Positions 1 through 9,170 of a stretch of 64,000 bases of DNA are shown piece after piece (the stretch's first letter is position 1; every line of letters starts with the position of its first letter). Made by a program: the position numbers and the translations under genes. The notes under the pieces were generated by a model, which was not told where the DNA came from, made no database searches, and was given only the letters and a program-made list of their open reading frames with translations. Origin of the DNA: Elainella sp. Prado103 (GTDB taxonomy: Bacteria > Cyanobacteriota > Cyanobacteriia > Elainellales > Elainellaceae). The stretch spans positions 1-64,000 of the forward strand of contig JALOOM010000011.1 of NCBI GenBank assembly GCA_025454395.1, in the 5' to 3' direction.

Positions 1-458
1 GCTACTACTGGTACTTTGCCTTCGGCAGCAATTATCTAGAGGCTGGGTTATATGGTGGCAATGGCAATGATACACTGTTTGGAGAAACAGGAGATGATAT
101 TCTCACTGGCGGTTCAGGTAACGATACCCTAACTGGAGGTACTGGATCCGATCGCTTCACCTTCAACTCCTCTAATGAAGGCATCGACACCATCACTGAT
201 TTCACCATCAGCCAAACCGATCGCATCGTCGTTTCTGCATCTGGCTTTGGTGGAGGGTTGGTTGTAGGAACACTTCCTGCCAGCCGATTTGTCCTTGGCA
301 CTGCTGCTACCGATACCAGCGATCGATTTATCTACGATACTGCCACTGGAGCACTCCGATTTGATCTAGATGGTACTGGGGCTATGGCTGCCGTACAAAT
401 TGCCACGTTGAGTAATAAACCCACCCTCAGCAATACCCACATTACCGTGATTGCTTAA
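1..458 (+). CDS. RTX (hemolysin-type calcium-binding) protein, 3' end only
   Basis: The reading frame is open from base 3 to a TAA at 456-458; the start lies before the window. The translated tail has glycine/aspartate nonapeptides of the GGxGxDxLx type (YGGNGNDTL, LTGGSGNDTL, LTGGTGSDRF). These form the calcium-binding beta-roll of RTX proteins. They are followed by the usual closing segment that begins TITDF and ends in a hydrophobic C-terminus. RTX proteins are normally exported by type I secretion using an uncleaved C-terminal signal, and this tail fits that role. The catalytic or adhesive part is not visible, so no specific function can be given. A HIP1 hairpin follows 18 bases after the stop. 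Confidence 0.85.
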   Translation, partial: YYWYFAFGSNYLEAGLYGGNGNDTLFGETGDDILTGGSGNDTLTGGTGSDRFTFNSSNEGIDTITDFTISQTDRIVVSASGFGGGLVVGTLPASRFVLGTAATDTSDRFIYDTATGALRFDLDGTGAMAAVQIATLSNKPTLSNTHITVIA

Positions 459-475
459 CCGAACAAAACTCAAAT

Positions 476-519
476 GCGATCGCCTTTGCTTCATAGATAG
501 GAGGAGGGCGATCGCTTTT
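476..519 (+). terminator. HIP1-based hairpin after the RTX gene
   Basis: GCGATCGCC at 476-484 pairs perfectly with GGCGATCGC at 507-515, and TTTT follows at 516-519. Its place right after the RTX stop codon suggests a Rho-independent-like terminator built from two HIP1 palindromes. The 22-base loop is long, so termination is an inference. Confidence 0.45.
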
Positions 520-560
520 GCTCTTATCCCTCTTCTATTATTTATCCCTCTTTAGTCACT

Positions 561-1200
561 CTAAGCGGATGAAAATATGAGCTGCAAGTTTAGCCAGTGA
601 ACCAAGGAACAAAAGAACGGATTCATCTGTTGTATCGAACGCCGCAACCCACGCTCTAGGATGGCGTTTGGAAATACATGCAACCATTGTCTGAGCCAGT
701 TGCAACAAATCAGCGGTTGAATGATCAGTCGCAGATTGTTCAATCAGTGCTTCCAACCCCCTTGGTTGCTCCACCAGGCATGTTGTGCAAACTGCTGATG
801 GGCTATACACCTCAAAGGTTAAAGGCAGAAGCATCCCATCGGCTAAGCCATAGGCTGTGCCACAACAATTCCGTTTTCCTGCTTGCCAACGTTGCTGATG
901 TATTGCCGTTTGACGTAATCAGTACTGGTTCCCTTCTTGCAATCGCCAGTCTCATCGATTAACAGAATCAATCTCCTGCTATTAACGACTTTGAGGATCA
1001 GTTCCAGTCGCTTTTGACGAAGTTGTTCGACACTCCAAGGCGATTCCGTTAAGAAGTGATGTAAGTTTTGTTGATTATCAAGACCCACAGCTTTTGCGAT
1101 CGCAGGTAAGGACTTGCGCTTGATTTCACTGACCATGCCCAAATGCAGGAGTTTGAAGGCTTCAAGGCGTTGCAGAACAGAGGTATGAATTAGGATGAAT
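561..1200 (-). pseudogene. IS701-family (IS4 superfamily) transposase relic
   Basis: On the minus strand, codons down from about 1200 read SVLQRLEAFKLLHLGMVSE, then an IS701-like DDE segment with IDETGDCKKG and TDYVKRQYISNVGK. Near 860 one base is missing. Shifting frame there restores TAYGLADGMLLPLTFEVY, the usual continuation. After that most of the catalytic core is gone, and the family C-terminus (NNLRLIIQPLICCNWLRQWL to LIFSSA) appears in another frame at 561-743. The relic therefore has at least one frameshift and one large internal deletion. The N-terminus is cut where the IS1 relic begins, which suggests IS1 inserted into it. The family is recognised from motifs. Confidence 0.75.
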
Positions 1201-1204
1201 TGTC

Positions 1205-1508
1205 ATGCAATACCCTGAATGTACCTCCGCCCATATCCGTAAGAATGGCAAGAAAAGAGGCAAACAAAATCACATCTGCGTCGATTTTAGTCGCCAGTTT
1301 ATTGACCGTTACGATCCACCTAAAGGCTACTCCGACGAATTCAAACGAGAATGTCTCAAAATGTACGTCAATGGTTCAGGATTTCGAGCGATCGATCGAG
1401 TTAAGGGGGTACATCACACCACAGTCATCGATTGGGTCGAGCCAGTAGGACAAAACTTACCGGATGCTTATGAACCTGAAACGGTTCCTCAGGTTGGGGA
1501 GTTGGATG
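1205..1508 (+). pseudogene. IS1-family transposase N-terminal fragment
   Basis: The frame opens MQYPECTSAHIRKNGKKRGK and continues through YSDEFKRECLKMYVNGSGF and GVHHTTVIDWV to QVGELDG. This is the N-terminal half of the cyanobacterial IS1-type transposase (about 230 residues when whole). At VGELDG the homology stops exactly where a 10-bp inverted repeat of the next element begins (1509). The zinc-finger cysteines expected in CPxC and CVDC are partly lost (QYPEC, CVDF). The protein is truncated by insertion of the ISKra4-type element and cannot be active. Confidence 0.75.
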
Positions 1509-2688
1509 GAGTGCATCCTACTTTTTCGATGAGTAAAAGTGCTTAGAGCCGTGTTTCAAAAAGCGATCAACTTTGAGCATTCCTGCTTTGCCCGATAACT
1601 CCTATGGACGCTGAGAAAAAAGCCCAAATTCAAGCCCACGCTCGTGCCCTTGCCGCGTTGCTATACGAGGAAACCGACCCGGAGCAAGTCAAAACATTGG
1701 CAGGGATTGAGGCGGCGGTGAGAGGGCATCTGCTGGAACATGTTGATCCAGAAATTGGGGATTTTTTATTGCAACAAGCAGCGGCACCACGAGTGGACGA
1801 AAGCGCCGCCTCGACAGTATCGTCGGACGACTGCGCTTGAGTGAGAAACAGGCAGACATTCTGGAGGTAAAAGCCTACACGCGCTGGAGTCCTGACTTAG
1901 AGCAGTGTTGTTTGTTGGTGAGTGCCAACGAGTCGTATGAGCGGGCGGCAGAAGACATTGCAGTATTGACTGGGGTGAAGGTAACTCACAGCACTCAACA
2001 ACGATTAGTCCATCGTCAAACCTTCGCATTACCGTCACTGGAAGGAACGATTGAGGAGATGAGCGTGGACGGTGGCAAAGTGCGATTGCGCACTCCTCAA
2101 GGACAACCGAGTGAATGGCGAGATTACAAGGGGGTGAATCTGCACGAGTGCTGTGTGGCAGCCTTTTTCCAGGACAACGAGTAATTGGTCAACTGGGTCA
2201 ACACTCAGGCGCTGTCTGACCCACTCACCTGTCTGGGAGATGGGCATGATGGCATCTGGGATATTTATACCCAGATTGGCAGTGCGACTCAAAGACGAGA
2301 GATTTTGGACTGGTATCACCTGGTCGAGAATTGGGGCAAGGTTGGAGGCTCACAGCAACGCTTAACGGCGGCAGAAGCCTGCTTGTAGCGGGGTGATGTC
2401 GAGGGGGCAATCGCCCTGTTTGAGGATTGGCAACACGAGCGGGTTGCGACTTTCATCGGCTACCTCAGCAAGCATCGAGCGCGAATTGTGAACTACAGCT
2501 ATTATTAAGCCAAAGGTATCTCGATTGGTTCTGGTGCGATTGAATCGACGGTCAAACAAGTCGGGCAGCGTCTCAAGATATCGGGAGCGCAGTGGCAAAA
2601 GGACAACGTACCACAGGTGCTGAAGCAGCGCTGTGCCTATCTGAATGGACAATTCTCAAAATGAGTCTTACAAAACTGGGATGCACTC
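1509..2688 (+). mobile_element. ISKra4-family insertion sequence, decayed
   Basis: GAGTGCATCC at 1509-1518 is the exact inverted complement of GGATGCACTC at 2679-2688. The match extends inward to about 15 of 17 positions. Between them lies one decayed ISKra4-type transposase on the plus strand. The implied size (about 1.18 kb) fits the smaller ISKra4-family elements. I see no convincing target-site duplication. The left end interrupts the IS1-family transposase relic, so this is the younger insertion of the pair. Confidence 0.65.
1604..2664 (+). pseudogene. ISKra4-family transposase, one frame change and three stops
   Basis: The start ATG at 1604 opens MDAEKKAQIQAHARALAALL, typical of this family. 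Near 1785-1800 the frame must change from that of 1604 to that of 1837 to give GRKRRLDSIVGRLRLSEKQA, then YTRWSPDLEQCC, SANESYERAAEDI and MSVDGGKVRLRTP. In-frame stops follow at 2182 (TAA), 2386 (TAG) and 2506 (TAA). After the last one the end of the protein, SIGSGAIESTVKQVGQRLKI to KQRCAYLNGQFSK, is still readable up to TGA at 2662. At two stops glutamine is expected in relatives, which fits C-to-T changes. Apart from the single frame change there are no indels. The frame change could be programmed, as reported for some ISKra4 subgroups, but no obvious slippery heptamer is seen. Confidence 0.8.
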
Positions 2689-2939
2689 TTTGGGTTCATG
2701 CAACAAAGCCGATGGCATTCTGAATTGACCAAACTCCATTGCAGGGAAAATTTGCCTAGAATATTAAAGAGGTGCGCTGGATCGCTCAGCCGGTGCCGCA
2801 GATTGTTTTTCATTCGCGCTGCCGATGGTTTGATATTCAATGTAGTCTTGCTGGGTTACTTGCGGCGATTGGACTGACCTTGATTAGCTGGGCTCCATTG
2901 AATGACAGATGATCTCTCCTGATTAGATAATTGCCAACT
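2689..2939. other. Spacer between the IS remnants and the Uma2 gene
   Basis: No gene with a convincing start is visible. About 45 codons are open on the plus strand from about 2770 (beginning RWIAQPVPQ) to a TGA near 2910, with no start codon, perhaps another degraded remnant. No repeats or hairpins of note. Confidence 0.4.
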
Positions 2940-3713
2940 ATGGTGCAAGACAACTTCCTGCCTCGCCAAGTGCCCCTGCCCACCATGTACGATTTGCCCA
3001 GCGACAATCCTGAGGATCCGGGTGTGCCCGATGAGTTTCATATTTCCCAACCACGCCTGATCGATGACACCTGTCAACCGCCTAACCTCCCTCCTAACCA
3101 AGTTTTTACTGCGATCGACCTTAACCTTTACTATGACGCTCGTCATCCACTCTGGTACAAGCGCCCAGACTGGTTTTTAGTACTGGGTACTGCCCGGGCT
3201 CGCCGTCAGCAGGATCTCCGCCTCAGTTATGTGACTTGGCAGGAGGTGCTGGTGCCGTTTCTGGTGGTCGAATTGCTATCTCCTGGTACCGAAGCCGAAG
3301 ATCTGGGTCAAACTTTGCGGGAAGTCAACCAACCACCCACCAAATGGCAAGTTTATGAGCAACTCCTCCGGGTTCCCTACTATGTGGTTTACGATCGCTA
3401 CGACAACCAATTTCGTGCCTTTCGCCATGTTGCCACCCGCTATGAAACAATTGCTCTGCCCAACCAACGGCTTTGGTTTGAAGAACTACAACTGGGATTA
3501 GGTATCTGGCAAGGCATTTACCGCGATACCGAAGGAGCCTGGTTACGCTGGTATGATGCAGATGGCAACTGGATTCCTGCCCCCACAGAACAGGTTGAGC
3601 AGGAACGACAGAGGGCTGAAGCTGAACGACAGAGGGCTGAAGCTGAACGACAGAGGGCTGATCGCCTTGCTGCTCAACTCAGACAGCTTGGGATCAATCC
3701 CGATCAATTCTAA
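2940..3713 (+). CDS. Uma2-family (DUF820) endonuclease-like protein
   Basis: The 257-residue product has the PD-(D/E)xK-like core of the Uma2/DUF820 family: RPDWFLVLG (about residue 75), VPFLVVELLSPGTEAEDLG (about 108-126) and KWQVYEQLLRVPYYVVYDRY. The family is very abundant in cyanobacteria and is predicted to be nuclease-like, but its role is unknown. The C-terminus is a heptad-repeat coiled coil (three AEAERQR-type units) ending LAAQLRQLGINPDQF, a tail shared with the second Uma2 protein at 23511. I chose ATG at 2940 over an in-frame TTG at 2931. The gene stands alone, between the IS graveyard and hemB. Confidence 0.85.
   Translation: MVQDNFLPRQVPLPTMYDLPSDNPEDPGVPDEFHISQPRLIDDTCQPPNLPPNQVFTAIDLNLYYDARHPLWYKRPDWFLVLGTARARRQQDLRLSYVTWQEVLVPFLVVELLSPGTEAEDLGQTLREVNQPPTKWQVYEQLLRVPYYVVYDRYDNQFRAFRHVATRYETIALPNQRLWFEELQLGLGIWQGIYRDTEGAWLRWYDADGNWIPAPTEQVEQERQRAEAERQRAEAERQRADRLAAQLRQLGINPDQF
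3603..3660 (+). repeat. 21-bp in-frame tandem repeat in Uma2 gene
   Basis: The 21-base unit that begins GAACGACAGAGGGCTG occurs almost three times (3603, 3624, 3645). It encodes the ERQRAEA heptads. Unit loss or gain would change the coiled coil by whole heptads without a frameshift. Confidence 0.9.
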
Positions 3714-3778
3714 AAATGGGTCAGTTAAATTGCCAGCCTTCAAGGGGAGTAGAAAATCTACCCACCCTTGATCTGAAG

Positions 3779-4759
3779 CTATCCCAACCAGCGGGCTGCA
3801 TCTTTGGCATGGTAAGTCAAAATCAAATCGGCTCCAGCTCGCTTAAAGCCAAGCAAAGTTTCCATAACCACTCGCTGTTCATCGATCCAGCCATTGAGAG
3901 CCGCAGCCTTGATCATGGAATATTCACCCGACACATTGTAGGCGGCTACCGGCAGGTTTGTGGCTTGCTTGACGCGCCAGATGATATCCATATAGGCCAG
4001 AGCTGGCTTCACCATTAGCATATCCGCCCCTTCTGCGATATCCAGCTCAATTTCTTTCAGAGCCTCTTGTCCATTGGCTGGATCCATTTGGTAAGTGCGT
4101 CGATCGCCGAACTGGGGAGTCGATTCCGCCGCATCGCGGAACGGGCCATAATAAGCCGAGGCATATTTGGCGGCATAGGACAAGATTGGAATCTCTTCAA
4201 ACCCTGCTTCGTCTAAACCGGCGCGAATGGCCTGTACAAAGCCATCCATCATTCCAGAGGGCGCAATAATATCGGCACCCGACCTGGCTTGCGAAACTGC
4301 CGTTTTTTTAAGTAACTCCAATGTTGGATCGTTCAACACCCGCCCTGTTAAATCACCGACTTGCAAGTAGCCGCAATGACCATGGGAAGTATATTCACAC
4401 AGGCAGGTATCCACAATGACAATCAGGTCAGGCACTGCCGTCTTCACTGCTGTAGCAGCTTGTTGAACAATACCATGATCGTGCCACGCGCCTGTTGCAT
4501 CCCCATCTTTATCAGCCGGAATACCGAATAAAATGATAGCCGGAATACCGAGATCATAGACCTCCTTGGCTTCTTCTACAATTTTGTCGATCGAAAGCTG
4601 ATAGACACCAGGCATGGATTTCACCTCTTTGGCAAACCCTTCACCAGGCACGGCAAACAGCGGATAAATCAGATCATTGGTTGTCAGCACATGCTCTTGC
4701 ACCATCCGCCGAAGCTGAGGATGGCTACGCAACCGACGTGGGCGATGTTTTGGAAACAT
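3779..4759 (-). CDS. hemB: Porphobilinogen synthase (delta-aminolevulinate dehydratase)
   Basis: The 326-residue protein condenses two 5-aminolevulinate molecules to porphobilinogen, the second committed step of the tetrapyrrole route to chlorophyll, haem and phycobilins; it is cytosolic. Full length matches the family. [16 protein letters not shown] has all three cysteines of the zinc-type enzyme (C119, C121, C129). The lysines of the two substrate sites are K198 ([12 protein letters not shown]) and K251 ([12 protein letters not shown]), the latter being the Schiff-base lysine. Starts at ATG 4759. The preceding cluster runs in the same direction but is separated by 175 bases, so hemB is probably transcribed on its own. 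Confidence 0.97.
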   Translation of the reverse strand: MFPKHRPRRLRSHPQLRRMVQEHVLTTNDLIYPLFAVPGEGFAKEVKSMPGVYQLSIDKIVEEAKEVYDLGIPAIILFGIPADKDGDATGAWHDHGIVQQAATAVKTAVPDLIVIVDTCLCEYTSHGHCGYLQVGDLTGRVLNDPTLELLKKTAVSQARSGADIIAPSGMMDGFVQAIRAGLDEAGFEEIPILSYAAKYASAYYGPFRDAAESTPQFGDRRTYQMDPANGQEALKEIELDIAEGADMLMVKPALAYMDIIWRVKQATNLPVAAYNVSGEYSMIKAAALNGWIDEQRVVMETLLGFKRAGADLILTYHAKDAARWLG

Positions 4760-4934
4760 AAATTAATAAAGCCGTCTAAAACTGCCTAAACTAAACCAGC
4801 AATTGCCAATCCTGAATTGCCGATTCCTAACAGTCTAAAGCTTTGTCTGTCTCTGTAATCGATCGAAGAAGTTACAAACTGTAAAATCTAGTCAATCTTT
4901 GACATTAGAGATTCAGCAATCTACTCCGCTTTCG

Positions 4935-5462
4935 TCAGCCAGCGTGCAAACTCTCGATGTCGAGCAGAAATAACGTCTGGGCACCAGCTTCATGGGGTAC
5001 AACTATAATATGACTGGCAAATTCTAGCGTGTCAGCTCGGCGATAAGATTCTGGAAGCACTCGAATCTGCTCAGACGCGATTTCCACTAGGAGCGGAGTG
5101 TCCGCAACTGGAATCCCCATTACTTCCCCCTGAGCGGATTGAACAAGCACCAGATAGTCAGTCGTGCCGGTTGATTCCCCAGGGCTGAGAAACAATCGCC
5201 GTCCTAAATCCAGGACGGTAACCTCCTGATCACCCACCTGGGTCAAGCCGATCGGTCTCAAGCCACTGCCATAGACCTTGGGTAAATTCACGACTTTCTG
5301 CACCTGATCGATCCGTACTGCAAACCTGAGCTTGCCGATCTCAAACGTGATCAGCTTCACTTGAAATGTCCCCTTGCCCTTGGCTGGTTGCCCAGACTTC
5401 CGGGAACTAGAGGATATTGGTAGAGGAGAAGGTTGAGCAGAGAGCATGGTAGAGTCTGGCAT
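4935..5462 (-). CDS. CheW-like adaptor, second copy of the cluster
   Basis: 175 residues. A 30-residue Ser/Pro-rich lead is followed by one CheW domain (KLITFEIGKLRFAVRIDQVQ, then VTVLDLGRRLFL, then LVLVQSAQGEVMGIPVADTP). CheW proteins link the receptor tip to the CheA kinase. The gene lies 80 bases downstream of the CheA-type gene on the same strand and closes the cluster. The core clusters of this type (pilGHIJL, hmpA-E) have one CheW between the response regulator and the receptor, which is also present here at 12591. This second CheW may let the array assemble with another receptor or tune signalling (inference). It begins at ATG 5462; another in-frame ATG follows four codons later. Confidence 0.85.
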   Translation of the reverse strand: MPDSTMLSAQPSPLPISSSSRKSGQPAKGKGTFQVKLITFEIGKLRFAVRIDQVQKVVNLPKVYGSGLRPIGLTQVGDQEVTVLDLGRRLFLSPGESTGTTDYLVLVQSAQGEVMGIPVADTPLLVEIASEQIRVLPESYRRADTLEFASHIIVVPHEAGAQTLFLLDIESLHAG

Positions 5463-5542
5463 AAGACCATCGCAAGGAACAAGAAAGGGAATGCAGCCAA
5501 TTGACAGGATGTAGGGAGAGATGAATCGCTGAAGCCAATGGT

Positions 5543-8500
5543 TTAACCAATCAGCACAGCAGGTTCATCATTCAGTAGGACTGTCACCGCCTGAAGTAAA
5601 TTTTGCTCAATATAGGGCTTACTGAAATAGTCTGTTGCCCCTAATTGCATGGCTAACCGTCGATGCTTCTCATTATTGCGAGAGGTCAACATCACGACCG
5701 GAATAGCGACCATATCAGTCTGCTGGCGACGCTGGCTGAGAAACTCAAAACCGTTCATGTTGGGCATTTCAATATCACAGATCACGAGCTGCACGGTGCC
5801 AGCTTGCCGCAGGTGAGCCAGTGCTTCTTGTCCATCTCGAGCCTGTAAGACTCGGTAACCTCGCTTCTCTAGCGTCAACGCCAACATTCGCCGCAAAGTC
5901 GATGAGTCATCCACAACCAGAATTGTTTTGATGGATTGCTGCATGGATTGCTTCTGGGGCAGAGTGGGGGATGGTGGAACCGTTGGAGTGAGGGAATTAG
6001 CCAGACTGCCGATCGCTCCAGGTTGCAGTTGCCCATCCACCAGCGTTGCCACATCAATCACCGGAACCAGACTACCATCACCCAAAATGGTGCAGCCATA
6101 GGTATAAGCAGGCGGCATAATTGCCGATCCAAACGGTTTAATCACCAGTTCCTGCTCGGTAATCAGGCGCTCAATCTCAATGGCAAAACTATGTTGTTCT
6201 CGCTGGATGACCAAGAGAGGACAGTGCCAGTCTTGAGGAGTGGGCACCGCAGTCTGGGTATGTCCAACGGGATAATCAGGGATCGTACAACTATAATCAA
6301 GCAGATCCACCATGCGATAAATGGGGATGAGGTGTTCTTGCCAGTACAGGAATTGCTGCCCACCCGATTGCCGTAACTGATGGGCTTGTGGCACCATAAT
6401 CTCTTCAATGCTATCGGAAGGAATGGCGATCACTGAAGTGCCCACTCCACAGGTAAGCAATTTGGCCATCGTCAGAGTCAGGGGAATACTCAGCCTGAAG
6501 GTGGTTCCTTGTCCTGGAAGTGAGCTGACTGAAACATTGCCCTTGAGGGCGCGCAACTGGGATCGCACCACGTCTAACCCAACACCCCGCCCCGACAGTT
6601 CACTGACTTGAGCTGCGGTTGAGAAGCCTGCCGCAAAAATGAAATCCTGGAGTTGTTCTGGTTTGAGGCGCTCCAGTTCTGCCACCGACAACCAGCCTAA
6701 CTCGACAGCTCGCTGCCCGATCTGTTCGGTATCCAGCCCCTTGCCATCATCTATGATGTCAATCCAGGTTTGATTACCCCGATGATAGGCCCGAATTTCG
6801 ATCGTGCCCTGCGACGATTTACCTTGCAGTTTGCGTATATTGGGCGTTTCAATGCCATGGTCAAAGGCGTTCCGTAGCAGATGCAGCAGTGGATCATAAA
6901 GCTTCTCCAGCACCACCTTATCCACCAACACACCAGTGCCATTCAGGTTTAGATTGACAATCTTGCCATACTTCGCTGACAGATCCCGCAACACCCGCGG
7001 AAAGCGATTCAGCACATTCCCCAAAGGTAGCATGCGCGCCCACATCAACTCATTTTGGAGCTGAGTCAGTTGTTGCCGCTGTTGTCCTAAGGTTTGGTTT
7101 GACTGCCCAGCGAACAAGCCCACATCACCCAGTGCTTCCTCTAACTGCACTGTCTGTTCAAAAATCTCCTGGAGTTGAAAATGTAAACCGCTGTAGCGAT
7201 CCATCTCCAACGCATCAAATGAGTCTATTAATGTCGTTGCCATTGTTCCGGATTGCAGCAGAGCAGGTCGATCGACCGAGCCAATCCGATCGGATTGAAC
7301 CCGACTGATAGGAGCCACGAGCATCCGGTCGGAAAGATCTTGCAATCGTTGAATTAGGCTCTGAAAATGGGCAAAGCGTTCCACTAATCCGGAGACGGAT
7401 CCTTGCAACTGTTCGTTTTGGAGCGAAAGGCTGTTTCGACTAATCGCCAGTTCACCCACTAAATTATTCATGCGTTCCAGCCGCTCGAGGTCAACCCGCA
7501 CTGACAAATTGGTCGGTTTGGTTTGAGGAGTGGCTTCCGCTGGACGCAGGTATTGCTTCCAAGGCTCTTGCTCTGCCGGTTGGGATGCGGAGTCTGCTGG
7601 TGCGGGAGAGGTTACTGGAGTTTCTGGCACAAAAGCAGGTAACTGATCAAATTGATCGATCGCCGACTGAACCATCTCATCCAGCGAAACTGGCATCAAA
7701 TCTGGGGCGACAGCGGGTAACCAATCTGCGATCGGGTCAGGAATTTCGTCCTTAGTTAGATGATTAATTGAATTCTCTATGAAGTGATCAGATAGGTTAT
7801 TAATTTCATTAAAGATAACATCGTCATTTAAATTAGGTTTGAATTCCAGTGGTAGCTCTTCTAATGCAGGATCAATGCCCTCAGATTCTGCTGTAGCTGG
7901 CGAGATCTCCGAGTCTGCCAACCAATCGATCGACTCGACATGCCAGACGGAGTCAGGAGTGAGCTCATGCATCGCTGCCAATGGAGCCTCTTCTAGCAGG
8001 GCTGGATCCCAAATCATCTCTAAATCCGGGGTTGACTCGGCTTCACCTGTTTCAATCCAATCTGCTGATCTATTTAAAGAATCCTCAAACTCCCACTCGC
8101 AAAGACTAGACTGAATACTGGAATGTTCATTCACATCCTGTTGTGCAAATGCCATTAAGGCCGCTGAGGGAGAGCCGCCTTGGACTCGATCGCCTGCCAG
8201 TACTGCATTTCGCCCCGCTTCAAAGTCTGCTAAAGCCAACTGCAAAATCTCTAACGCCCGATCGGGATAGTAATCCAGAGCAGCAAGGGATGTCTGGGCA
8301 ATCTCACCGAATCCAGGTAGATCCAAGAGTTCCGATAAACCAATAAACACCTCTGCTTGGGCTTGCAGTTCTCCTGCGATCGGATACTCCTGCGGCTGTT
8401 GCAAAACCATGGCAAGACGTTCAAGCCCTTGAGCCACATCTATCTCAAAAATAGAGGCGACCATGTCAATACCCAGATCAGATGAAGTGGGAATATAGCT

Positions 8501-8920
8501 ATCAGCCTGTTGTAGTGCGGCTTCCAACCGTTGCTCTAAGGGAACAAATACTGCTTCAGCAGCTTCCAATGCCTGTTCAACGTCAAAGCGACCGGCTTCA
8601 ATCTGCTCAGTGAGAGGAAGTCGCAGACAGTCATAAGCTTGCAATAGCTGGCTTTCTAACGCTGTATCGATCTCAACTGTTTCATCATAAAGCGCCTTGA
8701 AAATCGTTTCGAGTCGATGCGCAATCTCTTTAATCGGATCAAGCTGGACACTCGCCGCTCCCCCTTTAATTGAATGGGCAGCCCGCATCATTTCATGCAC
8801 TCTGGCTGTACTGCGATCCTCCCGGAGTGCGAGTAAACTATTTTCGATTGCTTCTAGTAGTTCAGGGGCCTCTTCCACAAAGAACAGGTAGGCCTGATCA
8901 CGAATATCTGAGTTGAGCAT
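5543..8920 (-). CDS. CheA-type hybrid histidine kinase with C-terminal receiver (PilL/HmpE/PixL-like)
   Basis: 1125 residues from ATG 8920 (an in-frame TTG lies at 8932). Domain order: Hpt with AAHSIKGGAASV (phospho-histidine H49, codon 8774-8776); a second Hpt-like helical bundle with no such histidine (about 150-250); an acidic linker; dimerisation helices (RLERMNNLVGELAISRN); HATPase with LLRNAFDHGIE, DDGKGLD and LSGRGVGLDVVRSQL; a CheW-like regulatory domain; and a receiver with VVDDSSTLRRML and phospho-acceptor D1049 in VICDIEMPNMNG. It would phosphorylate the cluster's response regulators under control of the receptor. The layout matches the kinases of cyanobacterial type IV pilus and hormogonium-motility systems. 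A low-GC stretch in the linker (about 7735-7850) stands out from the rest. Confidence 0.93.
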   Translation of the reverse strand: MLNSDIRDQAYLFFVEEAPELLEAIENSLLALREDRSTARVHEMMRAAHSIKGGAASVQLDPIKEIAHRLETIFKALYDETVEIDTALESQLLQAYDCLRLPLTEQIEAGRFDVEQALEAAEAVFVPLEQRLEAALQQADSYIPTSSDLGIDMVASIFEIDVAQGLERLAMVLQQPQEYPIAGELQAQAEVFIGLSELLDLPGFGEIAQTSLAALDYYPDRALEILQLALADFEAGRNAVLAGDRVQGGSPSAALMAFAQQDVNEHSSIQSSLCEWEFEDSLNRSADWIETGEAESTPDLEMIWDPALLEEAPLAAMHELTPDSVWHVESIDWLADSEISPATAESEGIDPALEELPLEFKPNLNDDVIFNEINNLSDHFIENSINHLTKDEIPDPIADWLPAVAPDLMPVSLDEMVQSAIDQFDQLPAFVPETPVTSPAPADSASQPAEQEPWKQYLRPAEATPQTKPTNLSVRVDLERLERMNNLVGELAISRNSLSLQNEQLQGSVSGLVERFAHFQSLIQRLQDLSDRMLVAPISRVQSDRIGSVDRPALLQSGTMATTLIDSFDALEMDRYSGLHFQLQEIFEQTVQLEEALGDVGLFAGQSNQTLGQQRQQLTQLQNELMWARMLPLGNVLNRFPRVLRDLSAKYGKIVNLNLNGTGVLVDKVVLEKLYDPLLHLLRNAFDHGIETPNIRKLQGKSSQGTIEIRAYHRGNQTWIDIIDDGKGLDTEQIGQRAVELGWLSVAELERLKPEQLQDFIFAAGFSTAAQVSELSGRGVGLDVVRSQLRALKGNVSVSSLPGQGTTFRLSIPLTLTMAKLLTCGVGTSVIAIPSDSIEEIMVPQAHQLRQSGGQQFLYWQEHLIPIYRMVDLLDYSCTIPDYPVGHTQTAVPTPQDWHCPLLVIQREQHSFAIEIERLITEQELVIKPFGSAIMPPAYTYGCTILGDGSLVPVIDVATLVDGQLQPGAIGSLANSLTPTVPPSPTLPQKQSMQQSIKTILVVDDSSTLRRMLALTLEKRGYRVLQARDGQEALAHLRQAGTVQLVICDIEMPNMNGFEFLSQRRQQTDMVAIPVVMLTSRNNEKHRRLAMQLGATDYFSKPYIEQNLLQAVTVLLNDEPAVLIG

Positions 8921-9170
8921 AGTGGGGGACAAGGAATATAAAGCTAGCGTTATTGGCGATCTACTGAGCCTGATTGATTTAACAGTTTGGCTGGTTAATC
9001 ACTTGATTGAACGATCAATCACTTGAATGAAAAGTTGATCAAGCAAATTAGTTACTTGATTGAAGTACACTGTCAAGCAAGAACATGGAACGAGTCAGTA
9101 AATCAAATAGCTCAGTCGATCGAATCAGAAAGCGAATTGAGTCGGCAAGTTGACCGAACCAGCTTCAGCC

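Noticed and set aside
1509-2688. Target duplication of the ISKra4-type element
   Set aside because: GTTGGATG on the left and TTTGGGTT on the right do not match; the right flank may have been rearranged.
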